Origin: Pseudomonas kielensis
GTDB lineage: Bacteria > Pseudomonadota > Gammaproteobacteria > Pseudomonadales > Pseudomonadaceae
Reading direction: 5' to 3'
NCBI RefSeq assembly: GCF_014236655.1
Contig: NZ_JACMYG010000002.1
Span: 186,001-250,000 of the forward strand
DNA: 64,000 nucleotides
Of this stretch, positions 35,483 to 44,634 are shown piece by piece; position 1 is the stretch's first letter; each line of letters opens with the position of its first letter. A program made the translations under genes and the position numbers. Under the pieces are notes generated by a model. The model worked only from the letters and a program-made list of their open reading frames with translations, had not been told where the DNA came from and made no database searches.

Positions 35483-36985
35483 CTACAGCCAGTAACTCAC
35501 CGCATACCAGCCCAGTCCACCCATCACCACGGTGTAGGGCAATGCCATCCACACCATGCGCCCGTACGACAGGCGAATCAGCGGGGCAACCGCTGAGGTC
35601 AAAAGGAACAGGAACGCGGCCTGACCGTTGGGAGTGGCGACGCTGGGCAGGTTGGTGCCGGTGTTGATGGCGATCGCCAGGGTCTCGAAGTGCTCGCGGC
35701 TCATGTGGCCGGCGAGGAACGCCTGCTTGACCTCGGTGATGTAGATGGTCGCCACGAACACATTGTCGCTGATCGCCGACAACAGGCCGTTGGCGATGAA
35801 CAACATGCCCGGTTGCTGCTCGGCAGGCAGGGCCAGCACCCACTGGATCAACGGGGTGAACAGTTGCTGGTCGTGAATCACCGCCACCACGGCAAAAAAC
35901 GCCACCAGCAGTGCGGTGAAGGGCATGGCGTCCTTGAAGGCATTGCCGAGGCGATGCTCATCGGTAATCCCGGTCAGCGAAGTGATCAGCACAATCACCA
36001 TCAGGCCAATCAAACCCACTTCAGCCACGTGCAGCGCCAGGCTGACAATCAGGATCATGGCCGCCGCGCCTTGCACCAACAAGGCTGCGCGCTGGCGGGC
36101 AGTCCGTTCAGCGTTGTCCTGCGCCGCGTAGTCGGCCAACACCCGGCGTACGTTGTCCGGGAGCAGGGTGCCGTAACCGAACCAGCGCAGTTTCTCCAGC
36201 AGCACACAGGTCACCAGGCCGGCGGCCAGTACCGGCATGGAGACCGGCGCGACCTTGAGGAAAAACTCTGCGAAGTGCCAGCCCATTTCATGGCCAATCA
36301 GCAGGTTCTGTGGTTCGCCGACCAGGGTGCACACACCACCCAGGGCGGTCCCCACCGCGCCGTGCATCAGCAGGCTGCGCAGGAAGGCGCGAAATTGTTC
36401 GAGGTCTTCGTGGTGCAGTGCCGGCAGGTCGTGGTCTTCAGTGAACGCACTGTTCTGGCGCGGATCGTTGCCCGAGGCGACGCGGTGATAGACCGAGTAA
36501 AACCCCACGGCCGCGCTGATGATCACCGCCGTCACGGTCAAGGCATCGAGAAACGCCGAAAGGAAGGCGCAGAGAAAGCAGAACAGCAGCGCCAGTACGG
36601 CCTTGGAGCGAACGCCCAGCAACAGCCGGGAAAACAGGAACAGCAGCAGGTCCTTCATGAAATAAATCCCGGCCACCATGAACATCAGCAGCAGGATCAC
36701 CGGGAAGTTGTGTTGCAACTCGTCATACAGCGCCTGGGGCGTAGTCATGCCCAGCAGCAGCGCCTCGACCATCAGCAAGCCGCCTGGCATCAAGGGGTAG
36801 CACTTGAGCGCCATGGCCAGGCAGAAGATGAACTCGGCAACCAGCAACCATCCAGCGACTACCGGGCCTGCAGTCCACAGCAGCAAGGGGTTGAGTATCA
36901 GGAAAGCGAGAATGCTCGCCTTGTACCAGCGCGGCGAATGCCCGAGGAAATTATGCGCAAACGCCTGGGCCATTGAACCGGACAT
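35483..36985 (-). CDS. nhaB: Na+/H+ antiporter NhaB
   Basis: A 500-residue inner-membrane antiporter with about 12 hydrophobic helices that expels Na+ in exchange for protons. The [22 protein letters not shown] start, [19 protein letters not shown] with its central Asp, [19 protein letters not shown] block ([20 protein letters not shown]) and [20 protein letters not shown] are typical of NhaB. AAGGAG precedes the ATG at 36985. It is monocistronic, closed by the shared hairpin at 35420-35469. No obvious regulator adjoins it; NhaR-type regulation cannot be judged. Confidence 0.95.
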   Translation of the reverse strand: MSGSMAQAFAHNFLGHSPRWYKASILAFLILNPLLLWTAGPVVAGWLLVAEFIFCLAMALKCYPLMPGGLLMVEALLLGMTTPQALYDELQHNFPVILLLMFMVAGIYFMKDLLLFLFSRLLLGVRSKAVLALLFCFLCAFLSAFLDALTVTAVIISAAVGFYSVYHRVASGNDPRQNSAFTEDHDLPALHHEDLEQFRAFLRSLLMHGAVGTALGGVCTLVGEPQNLLIGHEMGWHFAEFFLKVAPVSMPVLAAGLVTCVLLEKLRWFGYGTLLPDNVRRVLADYAAQDNAERTARQRAALLVQGAAAMILIVSLALHVAEVGLIGLMVIVLITSLTGITDEHRLGNAFKDAMPFTALLVAFFAVVAVIHDQQLFTPLIQWVLALPAEQQPGMLFIANGLLSAISDNVFVATIYITEVKQAFLAGHMSREHFETLAIAINTGTNLPSVATPNGQAAFLFLLTSAVAPLIRLSYGRMVWMALPYTVVMGGLGWYAVSYWL

Positions 36986-37079
36986 CGGCTGCTCCTTTGA
37001 TTAAGAAGCGCGCAACTTGCCGTAACACTCGGACAAGATCAAGTTCTTGAATTTTATTGTTGTTCATGAGCGCCCAGGA

Positions 37080-38378
37080 TCAAGCCCGGTAGCGCACCAG
37101 CACGGCCCGATAATGACCGTCCAGCGAGTAGCCGCCGACCACGATACCTTCGTCCGCCTGCACCACCACTGAGGTCGCCGTGTCCAGGCTATTTCCCAGG
37201 CGGGTGCGAACCCAGCCGTTACCTTGCCCGAAATCCAGGTCCGGGCGGCCGTCGGCCAGGTGCCGCGCGATCAGGAAATCTGCCTCGACCCCGCCAATGG
37301 TGGCGCCCACGCTGAGTACCCGGCCATCCGTGCAGGTCGTTGCCGCGGTCCATTGGCTGGGGACATTGGCGATCTGCGTGAGGCGGGCATGGCCGGCGTT
37401 GTTCGTCGTGTCTGGACGGCCATCGCGACGTACCTTCAGGGACAGGCAGTGCATCGGGTCGCGACTGCTGCCAAAGCACTGCAAGTGGCCGTCCAGGTGT
37501 TGCACGACCTGGCTGACCTGGGCGCTGCGGCCCTGGGCGCGGAAACTCAGGAAGCCGTGTTCGGCAAAACTGCTATCCAGGCGGCCATCCTTGTCGAAGC
37601 GTGCCAGTAAACCTTCTTGGGGCAGGTCGATCGAGCCGGCAACCACAATCGCGCCATCGTGCTGCACCAGGATGCTGGACAGCCAAGTGTTGAGCAGTAG
37701 GTGGCGGACCATGACAAATCCCCGGCCATTGAACGAGGTGTCCAGGCGGCCGTCTGGCTCCAGGCGAATCAGCACGCCTACATGATCGGCAAACTCGAAA
37801 TGGTGATTGGCCAGCAGCAGGATCCGCCCATCGGCTTGTACCTGAACGTCGCAGGCTTCCGCGCCGGGTACGCCAGGAGGCAGCCAAGCGTCGCGCAGCC
37901 CCTGGGACAGGTTGCCCGACAGGCGCACCACCTGCACGCCGCGGTCGCCGAACGTGGGGTCCAGACGACCCTGGTGATCGAACAAGGCGAGGGCAGGGAG
38001 TGTGCGGTGGAGGCTTTCATACACATGGCCCGATAACAGGATGCGTCCATCGGCCAAGGCAAGCACCTTGCCGCCGGTGGACTCCAGGCCGGGCGCGAAT
38101 TGTCCGACCCGGCTGCCCAAGGTGCCAAAGCTCAGGTCCGGCGAGCCGTCTGCGTGCAGGCGGGCCAGGCCGAAGTGGCAGCCGTGGTCCAGGCCGACCT
38201 TGGCCGCGACCAGCAAACGGCCCTGGCTGTCGACGGTCACGTCATTGGCCAGGCTCCACAGGCTGCCGGGGAAATCGACCCAGGCTTTGCCGGCGCAGGC
38301 AAAACGGCTGTCGAGTTGGCCGGCCGTATCTGTAGGGATACGGAATGCCAGGGCGCTGTGAATGGCGTGGATGGACAT
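37080..38378 (-). CDS. delta-60 repeat protein
   Basis: A 432-residue protein built of about six delta-60 repeats of 50-60 residues, each ending in a DGrxDxsFG-like signature: LHADGSPDLSFG, DHQGRLDPTFGDRG, EPDGRLDTSFNGRG, DKDGRLDSSFAEHG, RRDGRPDTTNNAG and LADGRPDLDFGQG. These repeats probably form a beta-propeller. There is no signal peptide, so it is cytoplasmic or exported by an unknown path. The start at 38378 follows AAGGAG; an open frame continues upstream without coding character. No partner gene is adjacent. In other species delta-60 proteins are often surface-located, but function is not established. Confidence 0.8.
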   Translation of the reverse strand: MSIHAIHSALAFRIPTDTAGQLDSRFACAGKAWVDFPGSLWSLANDVTVDSQGRLLVAAKVGLDHGCHFGLARLHADGSPDLSFGTLGSRVGQFAPGLESTGGKVLALADGRILLSGHVYESLHRTLPALALFDHQGRLDPTFGDRGVQVVRLSGNLSQGLRDAWLPPGVPGAEACDVQVQADGRILLLANHHFEFADHVGVLIRLEPDGRLDTSFNGRGFVMVRHLLLNTWLSSILVQHDGAIVVAGSIDLPQEGLLARFDKDGRLDSSFAEHGFLSFRAQGRSAQVSQVVQHLDGHLQCFGSSRDPMHCLSLKVRRDGRPDTTNNAGHARLTQIANVPSQWTAATTCTDGRVLSVGATIGGVEADFLIARHLADGRPDLDFGQGNGWVRTRLGNSLDTATSVVVQADEGIVVGGYSLDGHYRAVLVRYRA

Positions 38379-38684
38379 GTCGCTTCTCCTTGCGAGTCGA
38401 CCTGATCCGGAGCTGAGGAGGAGGACTTCATGAAGGAAACATTCAAGCGCTGATTCAAATAATGCACAACTGTCAGAAATTACAGGCGGAGCGGCGTTAT
38501 GTGCCAGAACAGTGTCTTTGCGAACCGAAGTTGGGTTTGACCCTGAAAAGCGACCGCTCATCGTTAATTAAGCAGAGTTTTTCTGACTAACTAACGAGGA
38601 CTAAACCGAGATAGCGGCAGGGGAGGCCAGGAAGTTATCTCGATAAACAGGCGGGCCACCGAGGACGGTGACCCGCGCGCTGTT
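38379..38684. other. intergenic region upstream of the delta-60 gene
   Basis: A 306-bp gap before the delta-60 gene on the minus strand. Apart from the terminator hairpin of the next gene (38645-38684) I see no gene, RNA or repeat. It is somewhat AT-richer than its surroundings (TTAATTAAGC near 38567) and presumably contains the delta-60 promoter. Confidence 0.4.
38645..38684 (-). terminator. terminator of the 88-residue protein gene
   Basis: GCGGGCCACCG (38651-38661) and CGGTGACCCGC (38666-38676) form an 11-bp stem with one wobble pair and loop AGGA, followed on the minus strand by CTGTTTA. It abuts the stop codon at 38685-38687. Confidence 0.65.
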
Positions 38685-38951
38685 TTATTGCGGCATGGTC
38701 CAGGATTGCAACTGGTAGCCTTCTTCGCTCAATTCGGCACGCGCTTGCTTGAGCAGGGACTCGAGTTGTACCGGGTCGGTGTAAATGCTGCACGGCACTT
38801 GCTTGCGTTCGATCGGGGTGCTGGTACGGTCGATCACGGTCAGCGTCAGCTCGCCAGTGCCATCCTGTGGGGCCCAGGCCACGCATTGGAAAGGAGTAAA
38901 TGCGTGGTCGGCAATCAAAAGAGCTTCGTTGAGACGGAGCGGGGCGTTCAT
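38685..38951 (-). CDS. conserved small protein of unknown function
   Basis: An 88-residue protein starting MNAPLRLNEALLIADHAFTP; the C-terminus is LLKQARAELSEEGYQLQSWT followed by MPQ. There is no signal peptide or membrane helix. The start at 38951 is chosen as the first ATG with coding character; MGTTREDP upstream is in frame. I recognise no family. It is divergent from the sigma54 activator gene across a 343-bp AT-rich region, so it might share its control, but there is no direct evidence. Confidence 0.65.
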   Translation of the reverse strand: MNAPLRLNEALLIADHAFTPFQCVAWAPQDGTGELTLTVIDRTSTPIERKQVPCSIYTDPVQLESLLKQARAELSEEGYQLQSWTMPQ

Positions 38952-39294
38952 GGGGTCTTCTCTCGTAGTGCCCAATCAAGTGATGTGCCGTCGGTTGGGC
39001 TTACCGTTCGGCTGGTTACTTGTACTGATGCGCGCAACCATCAGGCAGGTCACACATAATTGAAAGAAATTTAAACTTTCTTCCATATGCTCGGTATTGG
39101 CGGACACTTTGAAAGCTGAATGAAAGGTTGGGAGTAGATAGGTTGCTAAGCAACAGGTTGCTTATAACTAAAACGTAATTAACCTTATAGTTAAACGATA
39201 CAAGACCCTGTCAAGTTCTTGCTAATGTTACACCCAGGTCCGCCAAACGACTGTTTCTAATAACTTTTCCATAATTTGGCGCCAAGGAACAGTC
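38952..39294. promoter_or_regulatory. AT-rich region upstream of the fap activator gene
   Basis: A 343-bp divergent promoter region, unusually AT-rich from about 39055 to 39260 compared with its neighbours. It contains GAAAG-N9-CTTTC (39062-39080), the palindrome GTTGC-TAA-GCAAC (39142-39154) overlapping a direct repeat of GGTTGCT, and TGTTACACC at 39226-39234. The last, read on the minus strand as GGTGTAACA, is identical to nine bases of the second UAS candidate upstream of fapA. No gene is visible inside. Confidence 0.5.
39226..39234 (-). promoter_or_regulatory. GGTGTAACA site shared with the fapA upstream region
   Basis: GGTGTAACA on the minus strand, 61 bp upstream of the activator ATG. 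The same 9-mer is at 45885-45893 upstream of fapA. A candidate autoregulatory binding site for the activator; evidence is the sequence match only. Confidence 0.35.
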
Positions 39295-40620
39295 ATGCTC
39301 GAAGCCCCTGCACTACGCCGTCTATTGGTGGTGGATCCCTGTGACGATTGCCACCAGTTGTTGCCCGGTCTGCGTGCCATCGGCTGGGATGTCGACAGCT
39401 GTAGCCTGGAAAACGCCGTCGACCGCAGTTGCGACGTCGGCCTGCTGCGCCTGCAACCCTTTCACCTGGAGCGGCCCGAAGCGGTCAAGGACCTCATCAG
39501 CCGCAGCGGCACCGAGTGGATTGCCGTATTGAATCAGGAAGTGTTGCGCCTGCAGAACGTCGGCGACTTTGTCTGTGAATGGTTCTTCGACTTTCATACC
39601 TTGCCGTTCGACGTCTCCAGGGTCCAAGTCACCTTGGGCCGGGCCTTTGGCATGGCGCGCTTGCGCGGCCAGGGGACGATCCATGTCGACCAGCCGGCGC
39701 ACGAACTGCTGGGCGACAGCAAGCCGATTCGGGAGCTGCGCAAACTGCTCAGCAAGCTGGCGCCAACCGAGTCGCCAGTGTTGATCCGTGGCGAAAGCGG
39801 CACCGGCAAGGAACTGGTGGCCAGGACCCTGCACCGTCAGTCGCAACGCCACAACAAGCCTTTTGTGGCGATCAACTGTGGGGCGATCCCCGAACATCTG
39901 ATCCAGTCCGAGTTGTTTGGCCATGAGAAGGGCGCCTTCACCGGCGCCCACCAGCGCAAGATCGGGCGCATCGAGGCCGCCAATGGCGGTACGTTGTTTC
40001 TCGACGAAATCGGCGACCTGCCGCTGGAGTTGCAAGCCAACCTGTTGCGCTTCCTCCAGGAAAAGCACATCGAGCGGGTAGGGGGCAGCCAGCCGATACC
40101 CGTGGATGTGCGGGTCCTGGCGGCCACTCACGTCAACCTCGAGTCGGCCATCGAAGCCAAGCGTTTTCGTGAAGACCTGTATTACCGGCTCAATGTCCTG
40201 CAGGTGGTGACCGCGCCTTTGCGTGAGCGCCATGGCGACTTGTCGATGCTGGCCAACCATTTCTCCCACTTCTATAGCCTGGAAACCGGACGCCGGCCCC
40301 GCAGTTTCAGCGAGGACGCCCTGGTGGCCATGGGCAAGCACGATTGGCCGGGCAATGTCCGTGAGTTGGCGAACCGGGTGCGTCGCGGCCTGGTGCTGGC
40401 CGAAGGCCGGCAGATCGAGGCGCGGGACCTGGGCTTGATCAGCCACCAGGCGATCGCCACGCCCATGGGCACCCTTGAGGACTACAAGACCCGGGCCGAA
40501 CGCCAGGCCTTGTGTGATGTGTTGAACCGGCACAGCGATAACCTCAGTGTCGCCGCCCGGGTGCTGGGGGTGTCCCGGCCAACGTTCTACCGATTGCTGC
40601 ACAAGCACCAGATCCGCTAG
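39295..40620 (+). CDS. VpsR-like sigma54-dependent transcriptional activator
   Basis: A 441-residue regulator. Residues 1-125 form a degenerate receiver-like (VpsR-type) domain with no obvious phospho-acceptor in the usual context. The AAA+ domain has Walker A GESGTGKE (166-173), the sigma54-contact loop GAFTGA (213-218), Walker B LFLDEIG, and RFREDLYYRLNVLQVVTAPL. The Fis-type helix-turn-helix is at the C-terminus (LSVAARVLGVSRPTFYRLLH). The GAFTGA loop means it can activate sigma54 polymerase. It faces fapF across a shared terminator. A sigma54 promoter precedes fapA, so control of the amyloid operon is the obvious hypothesis. VpsR relatives sense cyclic-di-GMP. Confidence 0.88.
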   Translation: MLEAPALRRLLVVDPCDDCHQLLPGLRAIGWDVDSCSLENAVDRSCDVGLLRLQPFHLERPEAVKDLISRSGTEWIAVLNQEVLRLQNVGDFVCEWFFDFHTLPFDVSRVQVTLGRAFGMARLRGQGTIHVDQPAHELLGDSKPIRELRKLLSKLAPTESPVLIRGESGTGKELVARTLHRQSQRHNKPFVAINCGAIPEHLIQSELFGHEKGAFTGAHQRKIGRIEAANGGTLFLDEIGDLPLELQANLLRFLQEKHIERVGGSQPIPVDVRVLAATHVNLESAIEAKRFREDLYYRLNVLQVVTAPLRERHGDLSMLANHFSHFYSLETGRRPRSFSEDALVAMGKHDWPGNVRELANRVRRGLVLAEGRQIEARDLGLISHQAIATPMGTLEDYKTRAERQALCDVLNRHSDNLSVAARVLGVSRPTFYRLLHKHQIR

Positions 40621-40629
40621 GGCGCGGTG

Positions 40630-40677
40630 AAACGCCAGGGCCCGCTGCGAAGTAGATCGCAGCGGGCCCTGGCGTTT
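40630..40677. terminator. bidirectional terminator between the activator gene and fapF
   Basis: A perfect 21-bp stem (40630-40650 and 40657-40677) with loop AGTAGA sits in the 64-bp convergent gap. Arms contain CGCCAGGGCCCGCTGCGA and its complement. It can terminate both the regulator transcript and the fap transcript. Confidence 0.85.
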
Positions 40678-40684
40678 GCGGGGC

Positions 40685-41998
40685 TTAGAAGTAGTAAGGG
40701 AATTTCAGGCTGAAGGTGAAGTCCGGCGCATCGTCGGTGAGGCCGATCGACAGGTTGGGGACGATGGTCAGGTTGTCGCTGGCCGCCACGGTCATGCCGA
40801 CGTTGAAGTAGCCGGCGTTGGCGTCGCTGGACGTCACCGACTGCCAGTCACCGCCATCAGGCTTGAGCTTGCTCTTTTTTTGCACCAGATCGGAGACCGA
40901 GAACGACATACTCATTTTTTCGTTCAAGGCAAACGCGATACCGGCGCCAATCTGGAAGCTGTCGCCCAAACGGACCTTACCCGGTGTATCGACGTTGACA
41001 GTAGAGCTGATGTCGTCAAACGATTCCTCCAGGTTGTGGGTATAGGACAGGGAGCCGAACAGCACGGCCGGGTCGAAGGTCTTGACCAGGGAAATCCCCG
41101 GGGTAATCGACCACACACCGTTCCCGGTTGGCAGGTCATCCGGGATGAACAGATTGTTGTTGCTGTCGACCTGACGCAACTTGATGCCGAATGGCTCCTT
41201 GCCGGTCGGCGTCTTGACGCGCAGGGTCAACACCGCATCTGGAGAGTTGACCGACTCGTCGAGGAACTTGTAGGCAACACCGAAGTTGACGTCACCAATG
41301 GTCGGATCCTGGGTCACGGTTTCCTCGGATGTCACGTTCGCCGCGCCGCCCGAGGCACCGCCGGACTGGTAGGTCGACTCGCGATAGACCACCGGCACGT
41401 TGACGTCGAATTGCCAACGGTTGTCCAGGTTATAGCGACCGGTCAGGTCGAAGGTCCAGTTGTCCGCCTTGATTCGGTCCAGGTTGATGTTGCCGAGGAA
41501 AATCGAGTCCAGGGCCAGGAAGCCGTTGAGAATCAAGGTGCGTGTGTCATAGCGGGCATAGGTCACGCCGGTCTCGAAGCTGAATTTGCCGCCCCCGAAG
41601 AAGCCGCTGGCTTCGTCATAGAGGTTCGACACGCTCTGGGCCGGTTGGGTGTCGTCTGCCAGCGACTGGCCGTAGGAACTGCCCTTGGCACCACCGCCCC
41701 CTGCGGCTCCGCCCGAAGCTGCCCCGGCGCCTGTACCGGCGACCTGGGTATTGCCGCGCATGTCGGCGGGCGATTTGGCCAAGCGTTTGGGTGGTGGCTC
41801 GGCCGGTTGCTCTTCAACCTGGCGGACTCGCTGTTCGAGTACCGCCAGGGCTCTTTGCTGGACTTCGTAGCGTTGCTTGAGCTCCAGAAGTTCCTGTTTA
41901 AGGGTCTCTACGTCCGAGTTGGGCGCCGCTTGCAGTAGCGCAGCGGGAAATAGAGTACTTAGGCAAACAACTGCGCGTAATGACACCGATCGATACAT
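40685..41998 (-). CDS. fapF: functional amyloid secretion pore FapF
   Basis: A 437-residue outer-membrane protein, last gene of the fap operon. After a signal peptide (ending LLQA) there is an N-terminal coiled coil ([20 protein letters not shown] to about residue 63), a Gly/Ala/Ser-rich linker ([19 protein letters not shown]), then a beta-barrel from about 145 ending in [11 protein letters not shown]. This is the known FapF plan, a trimeric barrel with a coiled-coil plug through which FapB and FapC cross the outer membrane. It lies 46 bp after fapE. A strong shared terminator follows. Confidence 0.93.
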   Translation of the reverse strand: MYRSVSLRAVVCLSTLFPAALLQAAPNSDVETLKQELLELKQRYEVQQRALAVLEQRVRQVEEQPAEPPPKRLAKSPADMRGNTQVAGTGAGAASGGAAGGGGAKGSSYGQSLADDTQPAQSVSNLYDEASGFFGGGKFSFETGVTYARYDTRTLILNGFLALDSIFLGNINLDRIKADNWTFDLTGRYNLDNRWQFDVNVPVVYRESTYQSGGASGGAANVTSEETVTQDPTIGDVNFGVAYKFLDESVNSPDAVLTLRVKTPTGKEPFGIKLRQVDSNNNLFIPDDLPTGNGVWSITPGISLVKTFDPAVLFGSLSYTHNLEESFDDISSTVNVDTPGKVRLGDSFQIGAGIAFALNEKMSMSFSVSDLVQKKSKLKPDGGDWQSVTSSDANAGYFNVGMTVAASDNLTIVPNLSIGLTDDAPDFTFSLKFPYYF

Positions 41999-42044
41999 GA
42001 AATAAGCCGTCCCTTTGAGCCCAATGGTCGAAAGTCAGCGTAGT

Positions 42045-42800
42045 TCAATATCCCATGTTGCGTAGGCCTTTGAGCTGGCTGAGGTTGCAATCCAATGCGC
42101 CAGGACTTGGCCCGTTGTTATTGAGAACTACGTTGAGTTGAGTCAAGTTGTTCACCACGTTGCTGTTGCCCAGCAGCCGGGTGTTTTGCAGCAGCCCACC
42201 CTGGGCGACCTGCTGCAGGGCGTTGCCCTGATTGTTGTTGGCCGAGATGGCCATCTGAATGCCGCCGCTGGCGGCTGTCACGGCGATCGAGCCGGCACCG
42301 TTGCTGGCATTGATGGTGTTACCAGCGGTCAGTACCTGGCTGCCCGCAGGCGCAGTGAGCGGCGCCGGGGCGCTGGAGGCTTCTTTGACGTTGATGCCGA
42401 TATCGTTGTAGGCACTGTTACCATCGCCTGCTGCACGCACGGTCTGGGTGATGCCCTGGGTGGTGCTCAAGGCGCTACCACCGATCACGTTGCCGGTGCC
42501 TTGTTGTGGCGTATGACCACCTTGGCCCGGCACATTCACGGTAGACACATAAAACTCGGGTTTGACCGTCGAGGACTGAATCTGAAGGGTGCTGGAAGCA
42601 CCGATGATGTCGCCACTGGCATTGCGCCAGGTACTGCTCATGACCACGCCAAAGCTGATAATCCGACCGGGCATGACGTAACGGCCGCGTAGCTGCGCCA
42701 GTTCTGAGTCTTTGATCTCTATCGGGGTAAAGCTTGCGTAGGTGAGCGTCGGAAAGCTCGCAGCCAAGCATGCGGCGACCACCCAATGTGAAGTTTTCAT
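42045..42800 (-). CDS. fapE: functional amyloid-associated protein FapE
   Basis: A 251-residue secreted protein with signal MKTSHWVVAACLAASFPTLT ending YA. The conserved SFTPIEIKDSELAQLRGRYV, MPGRIISFGVVMSSTW region is the FapE hallmark. The C-terminal half is Asn/Gln/Gly/Ser-rich (AISANNNQGNALQQVAQGGL, then NNLTQLNVVLNNNGPSP) and ends LDCNLSQLKGLRNMGY. FapE is found in small amount in Fap fibrils and is exported with them. The composition of the second half resembles the amyloid subunits. 47 bp separate it from fapD. Confidence 0.92.
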   Translation of the reverse strand: MKTSHWVVAACLAASFPTLTYASFTPIEIKDSELAQLRGRYVMPGRIISFGVVMSSTWRNASGDIIGASSTLQIQSSTVKPEFYVSTVNVPGQGGHTPQQGTGNVIGGSALSTTQGITQTVRAAGDGNSAYNDIGINVKEASSAPAPLTAPAGSQVLTAGNTINASNGAGSIAVTAASGGIQMAISANNNQGNALQQVAQGGLLQNTRLLGNSNVVNNLTQLNVVLNNNGPSPGALDCNLSQLKGLRNMGY

Positions 42801-42847
42801 CTTCGGCTCCTGGAGCGTCCAGCTGCTCCTTTATCTTTTTTGAGCGC

Positions 42848-43528
42848 CTAGAAGAAATCGCTCTGAATAAACCCGAAATCCATAAGTTCGGCATCTTTGA
42901 CAGGGTTGAAGTTATCCAGTTTGTTCTTGGCAGTCAGCGGCGTCGGTGGGTCGAGCAAGGCGTTGGCCTTGTCGTAGCCGGGGCCGATGATGGCAAACAC
43001 AATGCCGTTCCAACCTTTGACAAAGTCTTCGTGTGCGTAACGTTTGTGGCCCAGGACCGGATCACCGATGTACACCCAGTCTTTTTCTGCCCGCTGTAAC
43101 ACCACGAAGTGCTTGTAACCACGAATGTCCATCAGAACCACTACGGGAATCGTGACCGCTTCCAGTTTTTCCGGAGGGATCCGGTAGCCCCGGGCACGCA
43201 TGCCGATGCTTTCTATGTAGCGCTTCATGTCCAGCATGGAAAAGCCCTGGGTTCTCACCAGGTCCTGGTCAGCGTTGACCAACATGCCTTTGATGACGTG
43301 CTCTTCATCGACATCCAACCAGTAAGCCTGGCGTAACACCGTTGCCAGCGCGGCAGCGCCACAACTGAAATCGGTTTTTTGTTGGACCAGGTCGGCGAAT
43401 TTGCGCTCGCGCAGGCTTTGCACGTCCTTGTAAACCATAACGCCGCCGGGAAGGGCGGCCACTGGCATCTGTGCGGCCTGAGTCAGGCCAGACAGGCAAA
43501 GCAACAGTGAGAGGGCAGCAACACGCAT
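42848..43528 (-). CDS. fapD: C39-family cysteine peptidase FapD
   Basis: A 226-residue periplasmic protein with signal peptide MRVAALSLLLCLSGLTQA. KTDFSCGAAALATVL contains the catalytic Cys56; GYKHFVVL gives His140 and YIGDP Asp156, the C39 peptidase triad also seen in bacteriocin ABC exporters but here free-standing. FapD is needed for Fap secretion, probably by processing FapF or other components. The start at 43528 fits the signal peptide; an open frame upstream overlaps the fapC end without coding character. A terminator hairpin lies just upstream, in the fapC-fapD gap. Confidence 0.93.
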   Translation of the reverse strand: MRVAALSLLLCLSGLTQAAQMPVAALPGGVMVYKDVQSLRERKFADLVQQKTDFSCGAAALATVLRQAYWLDVDEEHVIKGMLVNADQDLVRTQGFSMLDMKRYIESIGMRARGYRIPPEKLEAVTIPVVVLMDIRGYKHFVVLQRAEKDWVYIGDPVLGHKRYAHEDFVKGWNGIVFAIIGPGYDKANALLDPPTPLTAKNKLDNFNPVKDAELMDFGFIQSDFF

Positions 43529-43557
43529 GGTCGATACGCCTTGTAGGGTCTGAAGAA

Positions 43558-43577
43558 AAGCCCCGTTGCCGGGGCTT
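43558..43577 (-). terminator. intercistronic terminator/attenuator between fapC and fapD
   Basis: On the minus strand AAGCCCCG-GCAA-CGGGGCTT is followed by TTC, giving an 8-bp GC-rich stem with a short U-run between fapC (stop at 43593) and fapD (start at 43528). It would let partial read-through into fapDEF while keeping fapABC abundant. Confidence 0.7.
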
Positions 43578-43592
43578 CCTTGGTCTTCGCAG

Positions 43593-44570
43593 TTAGAAGC
43601 TGTTGCCGCCTGGGCAAGCTTTGCAGCCTGCAGCGATGGACAGCGAGTTGCTTTGTTGGTTGCCCACGCCTGCTGCAACGTTGGCACCGCCGTTACCCGA
43701 GAAGCCGTTCATGGAACCGGTCATCGAAGCATTGTTCACCACTGGGTTTTTCCAGCCATCTTTGGTCAGCACTTGCTGAGTCCAGTAGCCAGCCAGCTCG
43801 ATACTTCCTTGTTCTTTGAAGGTGAATTTCTGATCTTTGTTGCCGCCGCCGCCATAGCGATCGTCGTCGTCATGACCACCTTTGCCACCGTCAATGGTGC
43901 CGTAGCCGGTGCCTTTGTAGCTGCCGTTGGCTTTGAAGCTGCCTTTGAGGTCAACCACTTTGGTCACGCGATCAGCTTTGTTGTCGACATCCAGGCCGGT
44001 GGAGGTCTGGTTGGCCGCAGCAGCCGCGGTGGCTATACGACCGGCCGATACAGCAATGGCCAGGTTGTTTTTCTGTTGGTTGAAGTCGCCAGCAGCCACG
44101 TTGACACCAATGTTGCCGGAGCCGTTGTTGGCTGAGTTGTTAAGCGTAGCGTTGTTTTGGGTGGAGTGGTTTTTTACATAGTTGTCGGTATTGGTTTGCG
44201 TGGCGCTGGAGATTGCAACGGCGCTGCCGAAGATGAATTTTTCATCGGCGGTGGCGATGGCCGCAGCGTTGTCTTGTTGGTTGCCAGTACCGGCTGCAAC
44301 GTTGGCGCCCATGTTGCCGTTGGAGCCATTGAGCGAGCTATCGGCCTTGGCGTTGTTTTGGGTGCCTTGGTTGAGCACGCTGTTGTCGCTGCTGTCCTGT
44401 ACGTCCAGGATCGCGGCGCCAGCACCGGCGGTGATGGACAGGATCTGATCCAGGGTTGGACCTTGTGGTTTAGTAGGATGATGACGTTTGCCGCCATCGG
44501 CCTGAGCCGCCATTGCCATGACCGCTGCCAGAGCGAAAACCAGTGGTTTCAGAGCTGTTGTAGGTTTCAT
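43593..44570 (-). CDS. fapC: major functional amyloid subunit FapC
   Basis: A 325-residue secreted amyloid subunit, signal peptide MKPTTALKPLVFALAAVMAM ending AQA. Three imperfect repeats of about 40 residues, at roughly 64-107, 127-174 and 276-313, share the core xGxNxGxNVAAGxxNQQxNxxxIA. Linkers between repeats 1-2 and 2-3 differ in length; the long second one is His/Asp/Gly-rich (GGKGGHDDDDRYGGGGNKDQ). A CxxC pair (C316, C319) stands at the C-terminus, as in other FapC. It forms the biofilm matrix fibre. It is followed by a terminator hairpin, consistent with higher expression than the downstream genes. Confidence 0.95.
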   Translation of the reverse strand: MKPTTALKPLVFALAAVMAMAAQADGGKRHHPTKPQGPTLDQILSITAGAGAAILDVQDSSDNSVLNQGTQNNAKADSSLNGSNGNMGANVAAGTGNQQDNAAAIATADEKFIFGSAVAISSATQTNTDNYVKNHSTQNNATLNNSANNGSGNIGVNVAAGDFNQQKNNLAIAVSAGRIATAAAAANQTSTGLDVDNKADRVTKVVDLKGSFKANGSYKGTGYGTIDGGKGGHDDDDRYGGGGNKDQKFTFKEQGSIELAGYWTQQVLTKDGWKNPVVNNASMTGSMNGFSGNGGANVAAGVGNQQSNSLSIAAGCKACPGGNSF

Positions 44571-44634
44571 GGTGTTTCTCCGTGCTTATTAGTTGGTTAA
44601 GTGTTGGTACTTGTCTAATCGCACTGCGGTTGGG

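Noticed and set aside
42848..43687. Longer version of FapD starting at 43687
   Set aside because: The extra N-terminus is antisense-like sequence overlapping the end of fapC and would hide the signal peptide that begins at 43528.
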